Below, in pieces: positions 8,672 to 17,413 of a DNA stretch of 64,000 nt. The stretch's first letter is position 1; every line of letters starts with the position of its first letter. A program made the position numbers and the translations under genes. This DNA comes from Microtetraspora sp. NBRC 16547 (GTDB lineage: Bacteria > Actinomycetota > Actinomycetes > Streptosporangiales > Streptosporangiaceae): assembly GCF_030268965.1 (NCBI RefSeq), contig NZ_BSSE01000006.1, forward strand, positions 230,983 through 294,982. The letters are read 5' to 3'. The notes beneath the pieces are model-generated. The model saw only the letters and a list, made by a program, of their open reading frames with translations. It searched no databases and had not been told where the DNA came from.

Positions 8672-9859
8672 ATGATCGAGGCGACAGGCGGGCAGGGATG
8701 CGGCTCCGTCCGTGTGGTCTGGGACGAGGCGCTGACGTCGTACGACTTCGGCCCGGGGCATCCGCTCGCGCCGGTCCGGGTGGAGCTGACCATGGCGCTC
8801 GCCCGGGACCTCGGCGTGCTCGACCGGGTCGAGATGGCCGGATGCGTGCCGGCGAGCGACGACGAGCTGGCGATGGTCCACCGGCGTGACTACATCGACG
8901 CGGTGAAGACCGTGTCGAAGACCGGGCGGCCCGATCTGCGCTGCGGGCTCGGCACGGAGGACAACCCGGCGTTCACCGGGGTGCACGAGGCGTCGGCGCT
9001 GATCGCCGGAGCGTCCCTGGAGGTCGCGAGGGCGGTGTGGACGGGGGACGCGCGGCACGCCGTGAACGTGGCGGGCGGTCTGCACCACGCGATGGCCGGT
9101 ACGGCCAGCGGTTTCTGCGTCTACAACGACCCGGCGATCGCGATCGCGTGGCTGCTCTCCCAAGGGGCGACGAAGGTGGCCTACGTCGACGTGGACGTCC
9201 ACCACGGCGACGGAGTGCAGGCCGCGTTCTACGACGATCCGCGGGTGCTCACCATCAGCCTCCACGAAAGCCCGCAAACGCTCTTCCCGGGAACCGGATT
9301 CCCCAGCGAGACCGGGGCGCTCGGCAGTGCCGTCAACGTGGCGCTGCCGGCCGGGTGCGGCGACAGCGGCTGGCTGCGCGCCTTCCACGCCGTCGTGCCG
9401 CCCCTGTTGCGGGAGTTCGGCCCGGAGGTGCTCGTCACCCAGCACGGATGCGACAGCCACGCCCTCGACCCGCTGGCCAACCTCATGCTGAGCCTGGACG
9501 GCCAGCGTACGGCCTACGCCGCGCTGCACCGGCTGGCCCACGAGACGGCGGGTGGCCGGTGGATCGTCACCGGCGGCGGGGGATACGAGCTCGTCCAGGT
9601 GGTGCCGCGCGCCTGGACCCACCTGATCGCGGAGGCGTCCGGGCATCCCGTCGAGCCGACCACGCCCACCCCGCAGAGCTGGCGGGCCCTGGTCAGGGAG
9701 CGGACCGGTGAGCTGCCGCCGCTGACGATGACCGACGGACGCCACCCGCAGTTCTCCGACTTCTCCGATGGTTATGATCCGGCCGATCCGATCGACCGGG
9801 CCATCATGGCCACCAGGAAGGCCGTTTTCCCCCTCCACGGATTGGACCCCCTGCCATGA
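8672..9859 (+). CDS. acuC: AcuC-like histone-deacetylase-fold protein (acetoin utilisation family)
   Basis: A 395-residue arginase/deacetylase-fold protein of the class that includes AcuC, which deacetylates protein lysines such as those of acetyl-CoA synthetase. Visible active-site elements are HHAMAGTASGFCVYNDPAIA (paired His), VAYVDVDVHHGDGVQ (zinc-binding Asp and His), and the Gly-rich GGGGYE with the transition-state Tyr. The start at 8672 has GAGGAGG 7 nt upstream; the frame is open further up but lacks a site. About 60 C-terminal residues extend past the deacetylase core. AcuC itself versus a paralogue is uncertain. Confidence 0.85.
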   Translation: MIEATGGQGCGSVRVVWDEALTSYDFGPGHPLAPVRVELTMALARDLGVLDRVEMAGCVPASDDELAMVHRRDYIDAVKTVSKTGRPDLRCGLGTEDNPAFTGVHEASALIAGASLEVARAVWTGDARHAVNVAGGLHHAMAGTASGFCVYNDPAIAIAWLLSQGATKVAYVDVDVHHGDGVQAAFYDDPRVLTISLHESPQTLFPGTGFPSETGALGSAVNVALPAGCGDSGWLRAFHAVVPPLLREFGPEVLVTQHGCDSHALDPLANLMLSLDGQRTAYAALHRLAHETAGGRWIVTGGGGYELVQVVPRAWTHLIAEASGHPVEPTTPTPQSWRALVRERTGELPPLTMTDGRHPQFSDFSDGYDPADPIDRAIMATRKAVFPLHGLDPLP

Positions 9860-9887
9860 CGGGAATCCCGGCGGCGAGAGGAGCGCT

Positions 9888-10676
9888 GTGGCGCCTGTGA
9901 ACGCTCCCTCCCGCACAGACCTCCGTGACCACCTGATCAGAACGCGCATCGCCGGTGATGTGGCCACACCGCGTGAGAACAACCTCGACAACTACCGCTC
10001 GCTGGCCAACCGCGACCCCCACTACATGTTCGGCCTCTCGTTCTCGGCCGAATGGGACTTCCGCGCCGTGCTGGAGCAGATGGCCAAGTCCGTGGGCGTG
10101 GTCGCCGATCCGGAGCATCGGGAGGGCCGGGACACCATCGATCCCGACCTGACCATCGACGCGCTGGAGGCGATGGGCGACCGCGTCGGAGAGGTGCTGG
10201 CCAGGGGCGACGCCCGTATCGTGATCGCCACTGGGCATCCGACGGGCCTGCTCACCATCCACCTCGCGGTCGCCAGGCTCGCCCGCTCATGCGGTGCGAC
10301 CCTGCTCACCCCGGCCGAGCGCTGGAGCTACTCGGGCCACGGATTCGGGCGCGTACGGCGGATCCGCTATCTCGACGACGTCGCGATGCTGGACGACGGG
10401 TCGGCGCTGGTGCACACCCACGACGCGGATCCGATGCGCGCCATCCTGGCCGAGGAGCGGCCCGACTTCGTGATCGCCGATCACGGGTGGGCGGGCGCCG
10501 CGGGCGAGGCGGGCGTCGAGACCGTCGGCTTCGCGGACAGCAACGATCCCGCGCTCTTCATCGGCGAGGCGGAGGGCAAGATCGCGGTCGCCGTGCCGCT
10601 CGACGACAACGTGTTGCCGAGATATTACGGTCCGCTGACGGACTACCTCCTGGCCAGGATCGCCCGGCACCTCTGA
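9888..10676 (+). CDS. Phosphatase-like protein conserved in actinomycetes
   Basis: 262 residues from a GTG at 9888, with GAGAGGAG just upstream. The protein is soluble and Asp-rich, with conserved-looking blocks ENNLDNYRSLANRDPHYMFGL, RIVIATGHPTGLLTIHLAVARLARS, YSGHGFGRVRRIRYLDDVAML, HTHDADPMRAIL and VADHGWAGAAGEAGVETVGFADSNDP. From memory similar proteins are annotated as phosphatases and sit beside the acuC-like gene and the small HTH gene in related actinomycetes. I could not assign a characterised reaction. The HTHD and ADHGW motifs could be metal ligands. Confidence 0.6.
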   Translation: MAPVNAPSRTDLRDHLIRTRIAGDVATPRENNLDNYRSLANRDPHYMFGLSFSAEWDFRAVLEQMAKSVGVVADPEHREGRDTIDPDLTIDALEAMGDRVGEVLARGDARIVIATGHPTGLLTIHLAVARLARSCGATLLTPAERWSYSGHGFGRVRRIRYLDDVAMLDDGSALVHTHDADPMRAILAEERPDFVIADHGWAGAAGEAGVETVGFADSNDPALFIGEAEGKIAVAVPLDDNVLPRYYGPLTDYLLARIARHL

Positions 10677-10987
10677 CCGCGTAACGGACTGTCCGTTTCG
10701 CGCATTTCGCGGCCCCCTTTGCCCCGGTCTGCCGGGCGTTTGCCAACTCTTTCGTGTGCCGGGGCGACTCTTATGTGAGAGAAGTTGGTCCGTTCCAAGA
10801 TTGAGGCGAGGGGCACGACCCGGCTGCTGCCAGGGAGTTTCTCCATTTTGACGGCATAAGGCTGCGGTGACTGATGAAATGGGGGGTTTGCCTAATCGCA
10901 GTCCCGACTTACGCTGACGGAAGTACACGTGCGTGAGCGATGGCACCAGTGGGGATAACCCGGAAACACGTGCGGAAGAGGCGTCCG
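10677..10987. other. 311-bp gene-free stretch with paired CACGTG sites
   Basis: No convincing coding potential. The 9-mer ACACGTGCG occurs twice, at 10925-10933 and 10966-10974 (41 bp apart, about four helical turns), each containing the palindrome CACGTG. The second copy ends 13 bp before the HTH gene start. This looks like the control region of the downstream small regulator. Confidence 0.45.
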
Positions 10988-11191
10988 ATGGGTGCAGGCG
11001 AAAGACCTCTCAGCGAGGTGAAGTTCCTGACGGTGGCGGAAGTCGCCACGGTCATGCGAGTGTCCAAGATGACGGTGTACCGGCTCGTCCACTCAGGTGA
11101 GCTGCCGGCCATCCGTGTCGGCCGATCCTTCAGGGTGCCCGAGCAGGCGGTACACGACTATCTCAGGGATGCGTTCATCGAGGCTGGATGA
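10988..11191 (+). CDS. Small excisionase-fold helix-turn-helix regulator (BdtA-like)
   Basis: A 67-residue protein, nearly all of it a MerR/excisionase-type HTH: FLTVAEVATVMRVSKMTVYRLVHSGELPAIRVGRSFRVPEQAVHDYL. I used the ATG at 10988, with GAAGAGG upstream; an in-frame ATG at 10940 would add 16 basic residues before the conserved start. This protein and the adjacent bS22-type gene form a conserved pair near bldN in streptomycetes, where the homologue is sometimes called BdtA. It probably binds DNA alone; the targets are unknown. Confidence 0.82.
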   Translation: MGAGERPLSEVKFLTVAEVATVMRVSKMTVYRLVHSGELPAIRVGRSFRVPEQAVHDYLRDAFIEAG

Positions 11192-11352
11192 CACGCCGAG
11201 GCGGTCCGGACCCGCGCTGACCAGGCGCGGGATCGGGCATCGGCCACGCGGTGTCCCCCAGGGGGCGATCGACCGTGGATCGCCGGTAGTCTGTTGTGCC
11301 GGTGTGCGCTCGCGCACCGGTCTGGCATTCTCTACCTTCACCTGGGGGTCCC

Positions 11353-11451
11353 GTGGGCTCTGTGATCAAGAAGCGCCGCAAGCGCATGGCCAAGAAGAAG
11401 CACCGCAAGCTGCTCAAGAAGACCCGCATCCAGCGGCGTAACAAGAAGTAG
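11353..11451 (+). CDS. Small basic ribosomal protein bS22 (AURKAIP1/COX24 domain)
   Basis: A 32-residue, extremely basic protein from a GTG at 11353: [20 protein letters not shown] continuing to the stop at 11449. It matches the tiny actinobacterial ribosomal protein bS22, an AURKAIP1/COX24-domain peptide found near the decoding centre of the 30S subunit in mycobacteria. About half of the residues are Lys or Arg. It follows the small HTH gene at a distance of 161 bp. Confidence 0.88.
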   Translation: MGSVIKKRRKRMAKKKHRKLLKKTRIQRRNKK

Positions 11452-11526
11452 TACGGAGCGCGCACCGGTCCCGAGGGGCCGGGCGACCGAACACCATTCC
11501 CCCACCAGTCCCCCAGTGAGGCGACG

Positions 11527-12522
11527 ATGACCCACACCGTGTTGGTCACCGGGGTCTCGCGTCACATCGGAGCACGAGTGGCGAGCGTGCTCGCCGCCGA
11601 CCCGGGCATCGGCCGGGTCATCGGAGTGGACACGGTTCCGCCATCGCCGACCCGAGACGGCGGCTCACTGTTCGGTCGCACCGAGTTCGTCCGCGTCGAT
11701 CTGCGCAGTCCGGACATCGCGCAGGTCATCGCGGCGGCGAACGTCGATGTCGTCGTGCACATGAGCCTGGTCAGCGGCCCCGCCAGGAGCCGGTCGGCCA
11801 TGAAAGAGCACAACGTCATCGGCGCGATGCAGCTGCTCGGCGCGTGCCAGCGGTCCGCGACCGTGCGCAGGGTCGTGGTGCGGTCCACGACCGCCGTGTA
11901 CGGCTCCGCGCCGAACGATCCCGCTGTGTTCACGGAGGACGGCGAGCCCGCCGAGGTGCCGCACTCGGGGTACGCCAAGGACGCCAGCGACGTCGAGGGC
12001 TACGTCCGGGGCTTCGCCAGGCGGCGTCCCGACGTGGTCACCTCGACGCTCCGTTTCGCCAACTTCATGGGTCCCGGGGTGGACTCACCCCTCACCCGGT
12101 ACTTCACGCAGCCGGTTCTGCCGACGGTGTTCGGTTTTGACCCCCGGTTGCAGTTCGTACACGAGGACGATGGGGTCGAGGTGCTGCGCCGGATGGCCCT
12201 GGAGGACCACCCGGGCACGTTCAACGTGGCCGGCGACGGCGTCCTGCTGCTGTCCCAGTGCCTGCGAAGGGCCGGTCGGCTGCCGCTTCCCGTTCCGTCT
12301 CCGCTGTTCCGTTTCCTGGGCGAGGTGGCGCGGGCCGGGGGCCGGGTCGACTTCTCGCCGGAGCAGCTGGCGCTGATGTGCCACGGCCGCGTCGTGGACA
12401 GCGGGCGGCTGATCCGGGAGCTCGGGTGGAAACCCAAGTTCGGCACGGCCGCCGCGTTCGAGGACTTCCTTCGTTCGCGCGGCATCTCCGGCGGTTTTCT
12501 CGCCACCATGGCTGGGGCGTGA
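11527..12522 (+). CDS. NAD-dependent epimerase/dehydratase family protein
   Basis: A 331-residue extended short-chain dehydrogenase. The Rossmann start is HTVLVTGVSRHIGARVA (TGxxxxxG-type). D58 is in FVRVDLRSPDI, VVVHMSLVSGPARS follows, and the late motif FNVAGDGVLLLSQCLRRAG is typical of sugar epimerase-like SDRs. The expected catalytic Tyr-x3-Lys is not clear: the best candidate is SGYAKDAS, with Lys only two residues after Tyr, so it may not be a classical dehydrogenase. Its stop overlaps the acyltransferase start (GTGA), implying a shared role in lipid or cell-envelope metabolism. Confidence 0.85.
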   Translation: MTHTVLVTGVSRHIGARVASVLAADPGIGRVIGVDTVPPSPTRDGGSLFGRTEFVRVDLRSPDIAQVIAAANVDVVVHMSLVSGPARSRSAMKEHNVIGAMQLLGACQRSATVRRVVVRSTTAVYGSAPNDPAVFTEDGEPAEVPHSGYAKDASDVEGYVRGFARRRPDVVTSTLRFANFMGPGVDSPLTRYFTQPVLPTVFGFDPRLQFVHEDDGVEVLRRMALEDHPGTFNVAGDGVLLLSQCLRRAGRLPLPVPSPLFRFLGEVARAGGRVDFSPEQLALMCHGRVVDSGRLIRELGWKPKFGTAAAFEDFLRSRGISGGFLATMAGA

Positions 12523-13424
12523 GCGACGTGACGCGCATCTCCGAGGAGGGCTCGGCCGGCGTTCCCGGGGATGCCCCGGACCCGTCGGACGACGAGCGGC
12601 TCGCCGAGCTGTTCTCCTTCCTGCGCCGCCGTCTCACCGGTGAGTACGAGGTCGACGAGTTCGGGTTCGACCCCGAGCTCAACGACAAGGTCCTGCTCGA
12701 ACTGATCCGGCCGGTGTACCGGCACTGGTTCCGGGTCGAGACGCTCGGCCTCCAGCACGTCCCCGCGGACTCGGGGGCCCTGGTCGTGGCGAACCACTCC
12801 GGGACGCTGCCGGTCGACGCGCTGATGATGCAGGTCGCGCTGCACGACGAGGCGCACCGCGCGGTCCGGCTGCTCGGTGCGGACCTCGTCTACCAGCTGC
12901 CGCTGCTCGGCCACCTGTCCCGCAAGACCGGCCACACGCTGGCCTGCCCGGAGGACGCCGACCGCCTGCTGCGCAAGGGCGAGCTCGTCGGCGTCTTCCC
13001 CGAGGGCTTCAAGGGCGTCGGCAAGCCCTTCTCGCAGCGCTACCGGCTGCAGCGGTTCGGCCGGGGCGGCTTCGTGGCCTCGGCTATCCGCGCCGGAGTG
13101 CCGATCGTCCCCTGCGCCATCGTCGGAGCCGAGGAGATCTATCCCAAGATCGGCGACCTGCCCGCGCTGGCCCGGCTCCTGGGCCTGCCGTACCTGCCGA
13201 TCACGCCGTTCTTCCCGTGGCTCGGCCCGCTCGGGCTGGTGCCGTTGCCGTCCAAGTGGCTGATCGAGTTCGGCGAGCCGATCAGGATCGACGACTACGA
13301 CCCCATCGACGCCGACGACCCGATGCTGGTGTTCAACCTCACCGATCAGGTACGCGAGACGATCCAGAGCCAGCTGGACGCGCTGCGGGAGCGCCGTGGC
13401 CCCGCGTTCCCGCCGATCTTCTGA
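12519..13424 (+). CDS. 1-acyl-glycerol-3-phosphate acyltransferase-like protein (PlsC fold)
   Basis: 301 residues from a GTG that overlaps the SDR stop. The acyltransferase block is NHSGTLPVDALMM, with the catalytic H-x4-D motif at about residues 89-94. The second conserved block is GVFPEGFKGVGKPFSQRYRLQRFGRGGF (the glycerol-phosphate-binding PEG region), and the third is VPIVPCAIVGAEE. A ~45-residue acidic N-terminus precedes the domain. The likely role is membrane phospholipid or lipid A-like acylation in concert with the SDR; the acyl acceptor is not known. Confidence 0.87.
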   Translation: MSDVTRISEEGSAGVPGDAPDPSDDERLAELFSFLRRRLTGEYEVDEFGFDPELNDKVLLELIRPVYRHWFRVETLGLQHVPADSGALVVANHSGTLPVDALMMQVALHDEAHRAVRLLGADLVYQLPLLGHLSRKTGHTLACPEDADRLLRKGELVGVFPEGFKGVGKPFSQRYRLQRFGRGGFVASAIRAGVPIVPCAIVGAEEIYPKIGDLPALARLLGLPYLPITPFFPWLGPLGLVPLPSKWLIEFGEPIRIDDYDPIDADDPMLVFNLTDQVRETIQSQLDALRERRGPAFPPIF

Positions 13425-13531
13425 CCCCTCCGGTTGACCTGGGCCTGAGGCCGTCAGGTGTCCACTTCGTGAAGTTTTACCCGGGCTTATTAGTCCTGGG
13501 GTCTAACGATGGAAGCTACCCATCGGTATGG

Positions 13532-13554
13532 TGTACTCCACCAAGAGGAGTACA
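13532..13554. promoter_or_regulatory. Inverted repeat containing the ribosome-binding site of the hydrolase gene
   Basis: TGTACTCC (13532-13539) is the exact complement of GGAGTACA (13547-13554), with a 7-nt loop. The second arm contains the Shine-Dalgarno GGAG of the hydrolase gene, whose ATG starts at 13557. The repeat is either a dimer operator or an RNA hairpin that hides the ribosome-binding site. Confidence 0.6.
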
Positions 13555-13556
13555 TC

Positions 13557-14591
13557 ATGCATCAAAGCGGGATAAAACGGAAAGTTCTGCTCGCCGGCAT
13601 GGCCCTGGGGTACGCCGCGGGAGTGGTCCGGCGGCGTGCGGAAACCGTTCCGGCGGTGGCGGACGGCTCCCGGCTCGGCTGCCTGGTGGGCAAGCCGATG
13701 ACCGTGATCACCGACGATGGTGTGCACCTCGCTGTGGACGTCGACGAGCATCCGGATCCCGAGTTCGCGGTGGTCTTCGCGCACGGCTGGGTGATGAACC
13801 GCCACTGCTGGCACATCCAGCGCGAGGCGCTGGTCGGCCGGGCCACGCTCATCTTCTACGACCAGCGCGGGCACGGCGCCTCCTCGGCCGGCCCGATCGA
13901 CGACTGCACGATCGACCGGCTCGGCGACGACCTGGCCGCGGTCATCGAGCAGGTGGTGCCGGAAGGGGTGCCGGTCCTGCTGGTCGGCCACTCGATGGGC
14001 GGCATGAGCATCATGGCGTTCGCCGCCCGGCATCCGGAGCTGCTCGCCTCCCGCGTACGCGGAGTCGCGCTGCTGAGCACGTCGTCGGGCGGGTTGTCCC
14101 GGCACACGTTCGGCCTTCCCTGGCCGGTGGGGCGGCTCGCCGGGCTGATCACGCCGATCGTGTTCGAGGGCCTGCTGACCAGGGCGGCGTGGATCGACCG
14201 CAGCGTGACGCTGAAGACGCGCACCCACCTCCCGGTGGCGCGCTACATCGCCTTCGGCGGCGGCGCGCGGCCCGATCACGTGCGGTTCGTGAGCGACATA
14301 GCGGCGGCCACCCCGACCGAGGTGATGGTCGGCTTCTTCCGCGGCCTCTGCGGGCACGACAAGCTGGCCGCGCTTGAGGCACTGCGCTCGGTGGAGACGC
14401 TCATCATGGTGGGGGAGGACGACCGGGTGACCCCTCCCGCGCACAGCCGCAGGATCGCCGAGTCGCTGCCCCGCGCCCGGCTCACGATCGTCCCCGACGC
14501 CGGGCACATGATCGGCTTCGAGCGCCCGAACCTCGTCAACCAGGCCCTGAACGACTTCCTCGACCGGGCCGGCCGCCTCGCGCGCCGATGA
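13557..14591 (+). CDS. Alpha/beta hydrolase
   Basis: A 344-residue alpha/beta-hydrolase-fold protein. The N-terminus (KVLLAGMALGYAAGVV) is a hydrophobic segment that may anchor or export it. The oxyanion region is FAHGWVMNRHCW, the nucleophile elbow is GHSMGG, the acid is in MVGEDDRVTP and the catalytic His is in PDAGHMIGFE. The start at 13557 has AAGAGGAG upstream; the ATG at 13509 lacks such a site. The substrate is unknown; esterase, lipase and haloalkane-type activities all use this fold. Confidence 0.85.
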   Translation: MHQSGIKRKVLLAGMALGYAAGVVRRRAETVPAVADGSRLGCLVGKPMTVITDDGVHLAVDVDEHPDPEFAVVFAHGWVMNRHCWHIQREALVGRATLIFYDQRGHGASSAGPIDDCTIDRLGDDLAAVIEQVVPEGVPVLLVGHSMGGMSIMAFAARHPELLASRVRGVALLSTSSGGLSRHTFGLPWPVGRLAGLITPIVFEGLLTRAAWIDRSVTLKTRTHLPVARYIAFGGGARPDHVRFVSDIAAATPTEVMVGFFRGLCGHDKLAALEALRSVETLIMVGEDDRVTPPAHSRRIAESLPRARLTIVPDAGHMIGFERPNLVNQALNDFLDRAGRLARR

Positions 14592-14594
14592 CCC

Positions 14595-14725
14595 GGGCTC
14601 CTCAGGATGACCCACGCTCCTGGGGACTACCCCACGCCCCTCAGGGTGACTCAGGCCCCTCAGGGTGACTAGGCCCTTACGATGACTCAGGCCCCTCGGG
14701 ATGATCCACGCTGCTCGGGATGAAC
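14595..14725. repeat. Degenerate tandem repeat, seven units of 18-20 bp
   Basis: Seven consecutive units resembling GGCCCCTCAGGATGACTCA run from 14595 to 14725 between the stops of two convergent genes (hydrolase and HAD phosphatase). The units vary by several substitutions, so it is an old array. It has no spacers and is not a CRISPR. Confidence 0.75.
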
Positions 14726-14768
14726 CCGCGTCCGGCGGGTGGGATCCGTGCGCGCGTGGACTGGCGGA

Positions 14769-15635
14769 TCAGGACGAGCGGTAGTGCTTGCGGAGCGCGA
14801 TGCCTGCGGCGATGCCGCCGGCCACGGCGCCCGCGGTCGCGGCGATGGGCAGGCCGATCAGTGTGGCCTTGCGCCCCGTGCGGAAGTCGCGGATCCGCCA
14901 GCCGTTCTCCTTGGCGTGCTCGCGCAGCTCGCTGTCCGGATTGACGGCGTACGGCAGGCCGACCAGCGACAGCATGGGCAGGTCGTTGGCCGAGTCGCTG
15001 TAGGCCGCGCAGTGGGACAGGTCGAGGCCCTCCCGGCGGGCCAGCGCCCGGATGGCCTCCGCCTTGGCCGGGCCGTGGAGGAGGTCGCCGACGAGGCGGC
15101 CGGTGTAGACGCCGTCCGCGGTCTCCGCGACCGTGCCGAGCGCGCCGGTGAGGCCGAGGCGCTGGGCGATCACCCGGGCCAGCTCGACCGGGGTCGCGGT
15201 GACCAGCCAGACCCGCTGCCCGGCGTCCAGGTGGGCCTGGGCCAGCGCGCGCGTCCCGGCCCAGATCCGGTCGGACATGACCTCGTCGTAGATCTCCTCG
15301 CCGAGGCGCACCACGTCATCGACCTTGAGGCCGGCGACGAAGGCCAGCGCCGTCTCCTTGGCCTTGGCGATGTGGTCGGGGTTCTCGTTGCCGCGTACCC
15401 GGAACCAGGCCTGCCCGAGGGCGAACTTCACCAGGTCGTTGGTGGTGAACAGGCCGCGCGCGGCCAGGCCGCGCGCGAAGTGGTAGATCGAGGCGCCGCG
15501 CATCATGGTGTTGTCCACGTCGAAGAACGCCGCGGCCGTCGCGTCCGGCTCGGCGCTCGGGGTCGGGACCACCGCCGCGGCCGCCACCTCACCCGCGGTC
15601 TCCGTCGCTTCCCGCCGTCGCATAAGCCGCCTCAT
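14769..15635 (-). CDS. HAD-family phosphatase (subfamily IB) with C-terminal membrane segment
   Basis: 288 residues. The HAD nucleophile motif is [11 protein letters not shown] (Asp-x-Asp, residues ~39-41), motif II is [10 protein letters not shown], motif III Lys is in [11 protein letters not shown], and motif IV is [11 protein letters not shown]. This layout is that of SerB-like HAD-IB phosphatases. A final hydrophobic stretch ([23 protein letters not shown]) followed by RKHYRSS looks like a membrane anchor. Related proteins lie next to bldN/rsbN in streptomycetes. The substrate is unknown. Confidence 0.86.
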   Translation of the reverse strand: MRRLMRRREATETAGEVAAAAVVPTPSAEPDATAAAFFDVDNTMMRGASIYHFARGLAARGLFTTNDLVKFALGQAWFRVRGNENPDHIAKAKETALAFVAGLKVDDVVRLGEEIYDEVMSDRIWAGTRALAQAHLDAGQRVWLVTATPVELARVIAQRLGLTGALGTVAETADGVYTGRLVGDLLHGPAKAEAIRALARREGLDLSHCAAYSDSANDLPMLSLVGLPYAVNPDSELREHAKENGWRIRDFRTGRKATLIGLPIAATAGAVAGGIAAGIALRKHYRSS

Positions 15636-15716
15636 AGCGCATCAGCTTAACCGCCCGGTTGGCGGATGACGGTGTACGCGGCGTTAGCACCGAGTGACCG
15701 TATTCCCCGACATTCC

Positions 15717-15803
15717 CCGGCCTTCCACGGCGTTGCCGGCCTTCCACGGCGTTCCCGGCCTTCCATGCCATTCCTGTCACTCCGTGCCATTCCCCGGCCT
15801 TCC
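15717..15803. repeat. Short direct repeats between the HAD gene and rsbN-like gene
   Basis: The 10-mer CCGGCCTTCC occurs at 15717, 15736, 15755 and 15794, a 19-bp spacing (the last gap is two units). Each is followed by a variant of ACGGCGTT. The array fills most of the 180-bp gap between the two minus-strand genes and contains no gene. Confidence 0.65.
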
Positions 15804-15815
15804 GCGGCAAGCGGG

Positions 15816-16559
15816 TCACTGCGTGGTTCCCGTGAAGGTGTCGATGTAGGAGAGGTAGTTGGCCGCCTTGTCGCGGTTCTCCCGATCGAGCTTCGGGAGC
15901 AGCGGCTCCACCGCCGTGCGCTGCTCGCGGGCGAACCGCCGTATCTCGCCGCTGGGCTTGCCGCGCGGCTTGACCCGGGCGAGCGCCGCCCGGGTCGTCC
16001 GCGCCATGTCGTCGAGGGCCTGCTTGATGAGCCTGTCCCGGTCCGGTCCGGGCGCGCCGGCCAGCGTCGCCGCCTCCGCCGCCCTCTGCCGCGCGGCCGT
16101 CATCTCCCGCTTCGCCAGCTCGGTGTCGTTCGTGGCCAACCGCAGCACGGTCGCCTCCGCCGCCCGCTTCAGCGGATAGAGGATGTCGCCGGGCACCGAG
16201 TCGTACGCCCGGGAGCCGGTCGCGAACATCACACCCAGCAGCATCGCGAACACCGCCAGCGGGCGGAGCCGTACGAGGAGAGAGGGGCGGCGAACCTCCT
16301 GGCGCTCCGCGGGAGGCTCGGCGGGAGGCTCGGCGGGAGGCTCGGTGGCCGGAGTCCGCTCGGCGGCGTGCGCCTGCAGCAGATCCGCGCGCAGCCTGGC
16401 CCGGAAGTCCGGGCGGGGGTCGCCGCCGATCCGGGAACCGACCTCGGAGATCCTCGTGGAGACACGATCGGTGGCACGCCTCGCCCACCGGGCCCGCCGC
16501 CGGTGCCCCGGACGCCACCAGCCCATGAACGCTCCCGAGATCCCCCGTTGCCGATCCAC
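15816..16559 (-). CDS. DUF5667 single-pass membrane protein, probable anti-sigma factor (RsbN-like)
   Basis: 247 residues. A cytoplasmic N-terminal half (with PDFRARLRADLLQAHAAE and a PPAE triplet repeat at residues ~72-85) is followed by one membrane segment (LAVFAMLLGVMFATG, ~100-115). The extracytoplasmic DUF5667 domain begins AYDSVPGDILYPLKRAAEA, with long charged helices after it. The gene starts 51 bp downstream of the sigma gene on the same strand, as rsbN does after bldN in Streptomyces. By position and topology it should hold the sigma factor inactive at the membrane. The functional call is inference. Confidence 0.75.
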   Translation of the reverse strand: MDRQRGISGAFMGWWRPGHRRRARWARRATDRVSTRISEVGSRIGGDPRPDFRARLRADLLQAHAAERTPATEPPAEPPAEPPAERQEVRRPSLLVRLRPLAVFAMLLGVMFATGSRAYDSVPGDILYPLKRAAEATVLRLATNDTELAKREMTAARQRAAEAATLAGAPGPDRDRLIKQALDDMARTTRAALARVKPRGKPSGEIRRFAREQRTAVEPLLPKLDRENRDKAANYLSYIDTFTGTTQ

Positions 16560-16609
16560 GCCTGTGCCATGTCCAACGAGGTGACCCGGTCCGGGTTACG
16601 GCACGTGAG

Positions 16610-17311
16610 CTAACCGAGATCTTTCGGGAGCGCGCGGCCCAGCGCCTTGATGGCGCGGAACTGGAGCGCCTTGATCGCGCCGCTCTGCTTGCCCATGATC
16701 ATGGCCGTCTCCGCGAGCGACATCCCGTGCAGGAAGCGCAGGACGACGCACTCCTGCTGCTCGGGGTTGAGCCGCTTGATCGCGCGCAGTACGTGCTCGT
16801 TCACCATGCTGGCGACGACGGCGTTCTCCGGGATGTGCTCGCCACCGAGAGGGGTGTCGAGGATCTCGGCCGTGCACACCTCCAGCCGGCTGCGTCCCGA
16901 CTTGAAGTGGTCGGTGACCAGATTCCTGGCGATGGTGACCAGCCAGGCGCCGAAGTCACGCCCCTGCCAGGTGAAGCCGGAGATGCCGCGCAGGGCGCGC
17001 AGGAACGTGTCGCTGGTCAGGTCCTCGGCGAGCGCGTGCGAACCCACGCGGAAGAAGACATAGCGGTAGACGAGATCGACGTACCGGTCGTAGAGCACAC
17101 CGAACGCCTCGCTGTCGCCGGTCTTGGCGCGCAGGACCAGCGTGCGTATCTCGTCGTGCTCGAGTTGTGCCGCCGCGGGGACGGCGGAGGGCGCCTGCCG
17201 CACCACTCCAGCGGCGGCTGGAGGGGAGAGCCCGGCGAACGGCCACGATGTCGGCATCCGGTGATCCCAGGGGGAGGGGAAGTCGGCGTGCTCGAACACT
17301 CTAGAAATCAT
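16610..17311 (-). CDS. bldN: BldN-like ECF RNA polymerase sigma factor
   Basis: 233 residues from the ATG at 17309-17311. An Ala/Pro-rich N-terminal extension of ~58 residues precedes the sigma domains, recalling the pro-sequence of BldN. Region 2 includes EAFGVLYDRYVDLVYRYVFFRVG and AEDLTSDTFLRALRGISGFTWQGRDFGAWLVTIARNLVTDHFKSGR. Region 4 includes LNPEQQECVVLRFLHGMSLAETAMIMGKQSGAIKALQFRAIKAL. From memory this closely follows streptomycete BldN, which controls chaplin/rodlin genes during aerial growth. The adjacent DUF5667 gene and nearby bS22/HTH pair support it. The start is not certain. Confidence 0.82.
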   Translation of the reverse strand: MISRVFEHADFPSPWDHRMPTSWPFAGLSPPAAAGVVRQAPSAVPAAAQLEHDEIRTLVLRAKTGDSEAFGVLYDRYVDLVYRYVFFRVGSHALAEDLTSDTFLRALRGISGFTWQGRDFGAWLVTIARNLVTDHFKSGRSRLEVCTAEILDTPLGGEHIPENAVVASMVNEHVLRAIKRLNPEQQECVVLRFLHGMSLAETAMIMGKQSGAIKALQFRAIKALGRALPKDLG

Positions 17312-17413
17312 CGCGAGATTACACAATCCACCGCGCACGGTAATCACTTCGCGTAACGGGACGCACCATCGGCTACCGGTCCGCGCGCGAAGTCCGGCAG
17401 CATATGGTCCACC

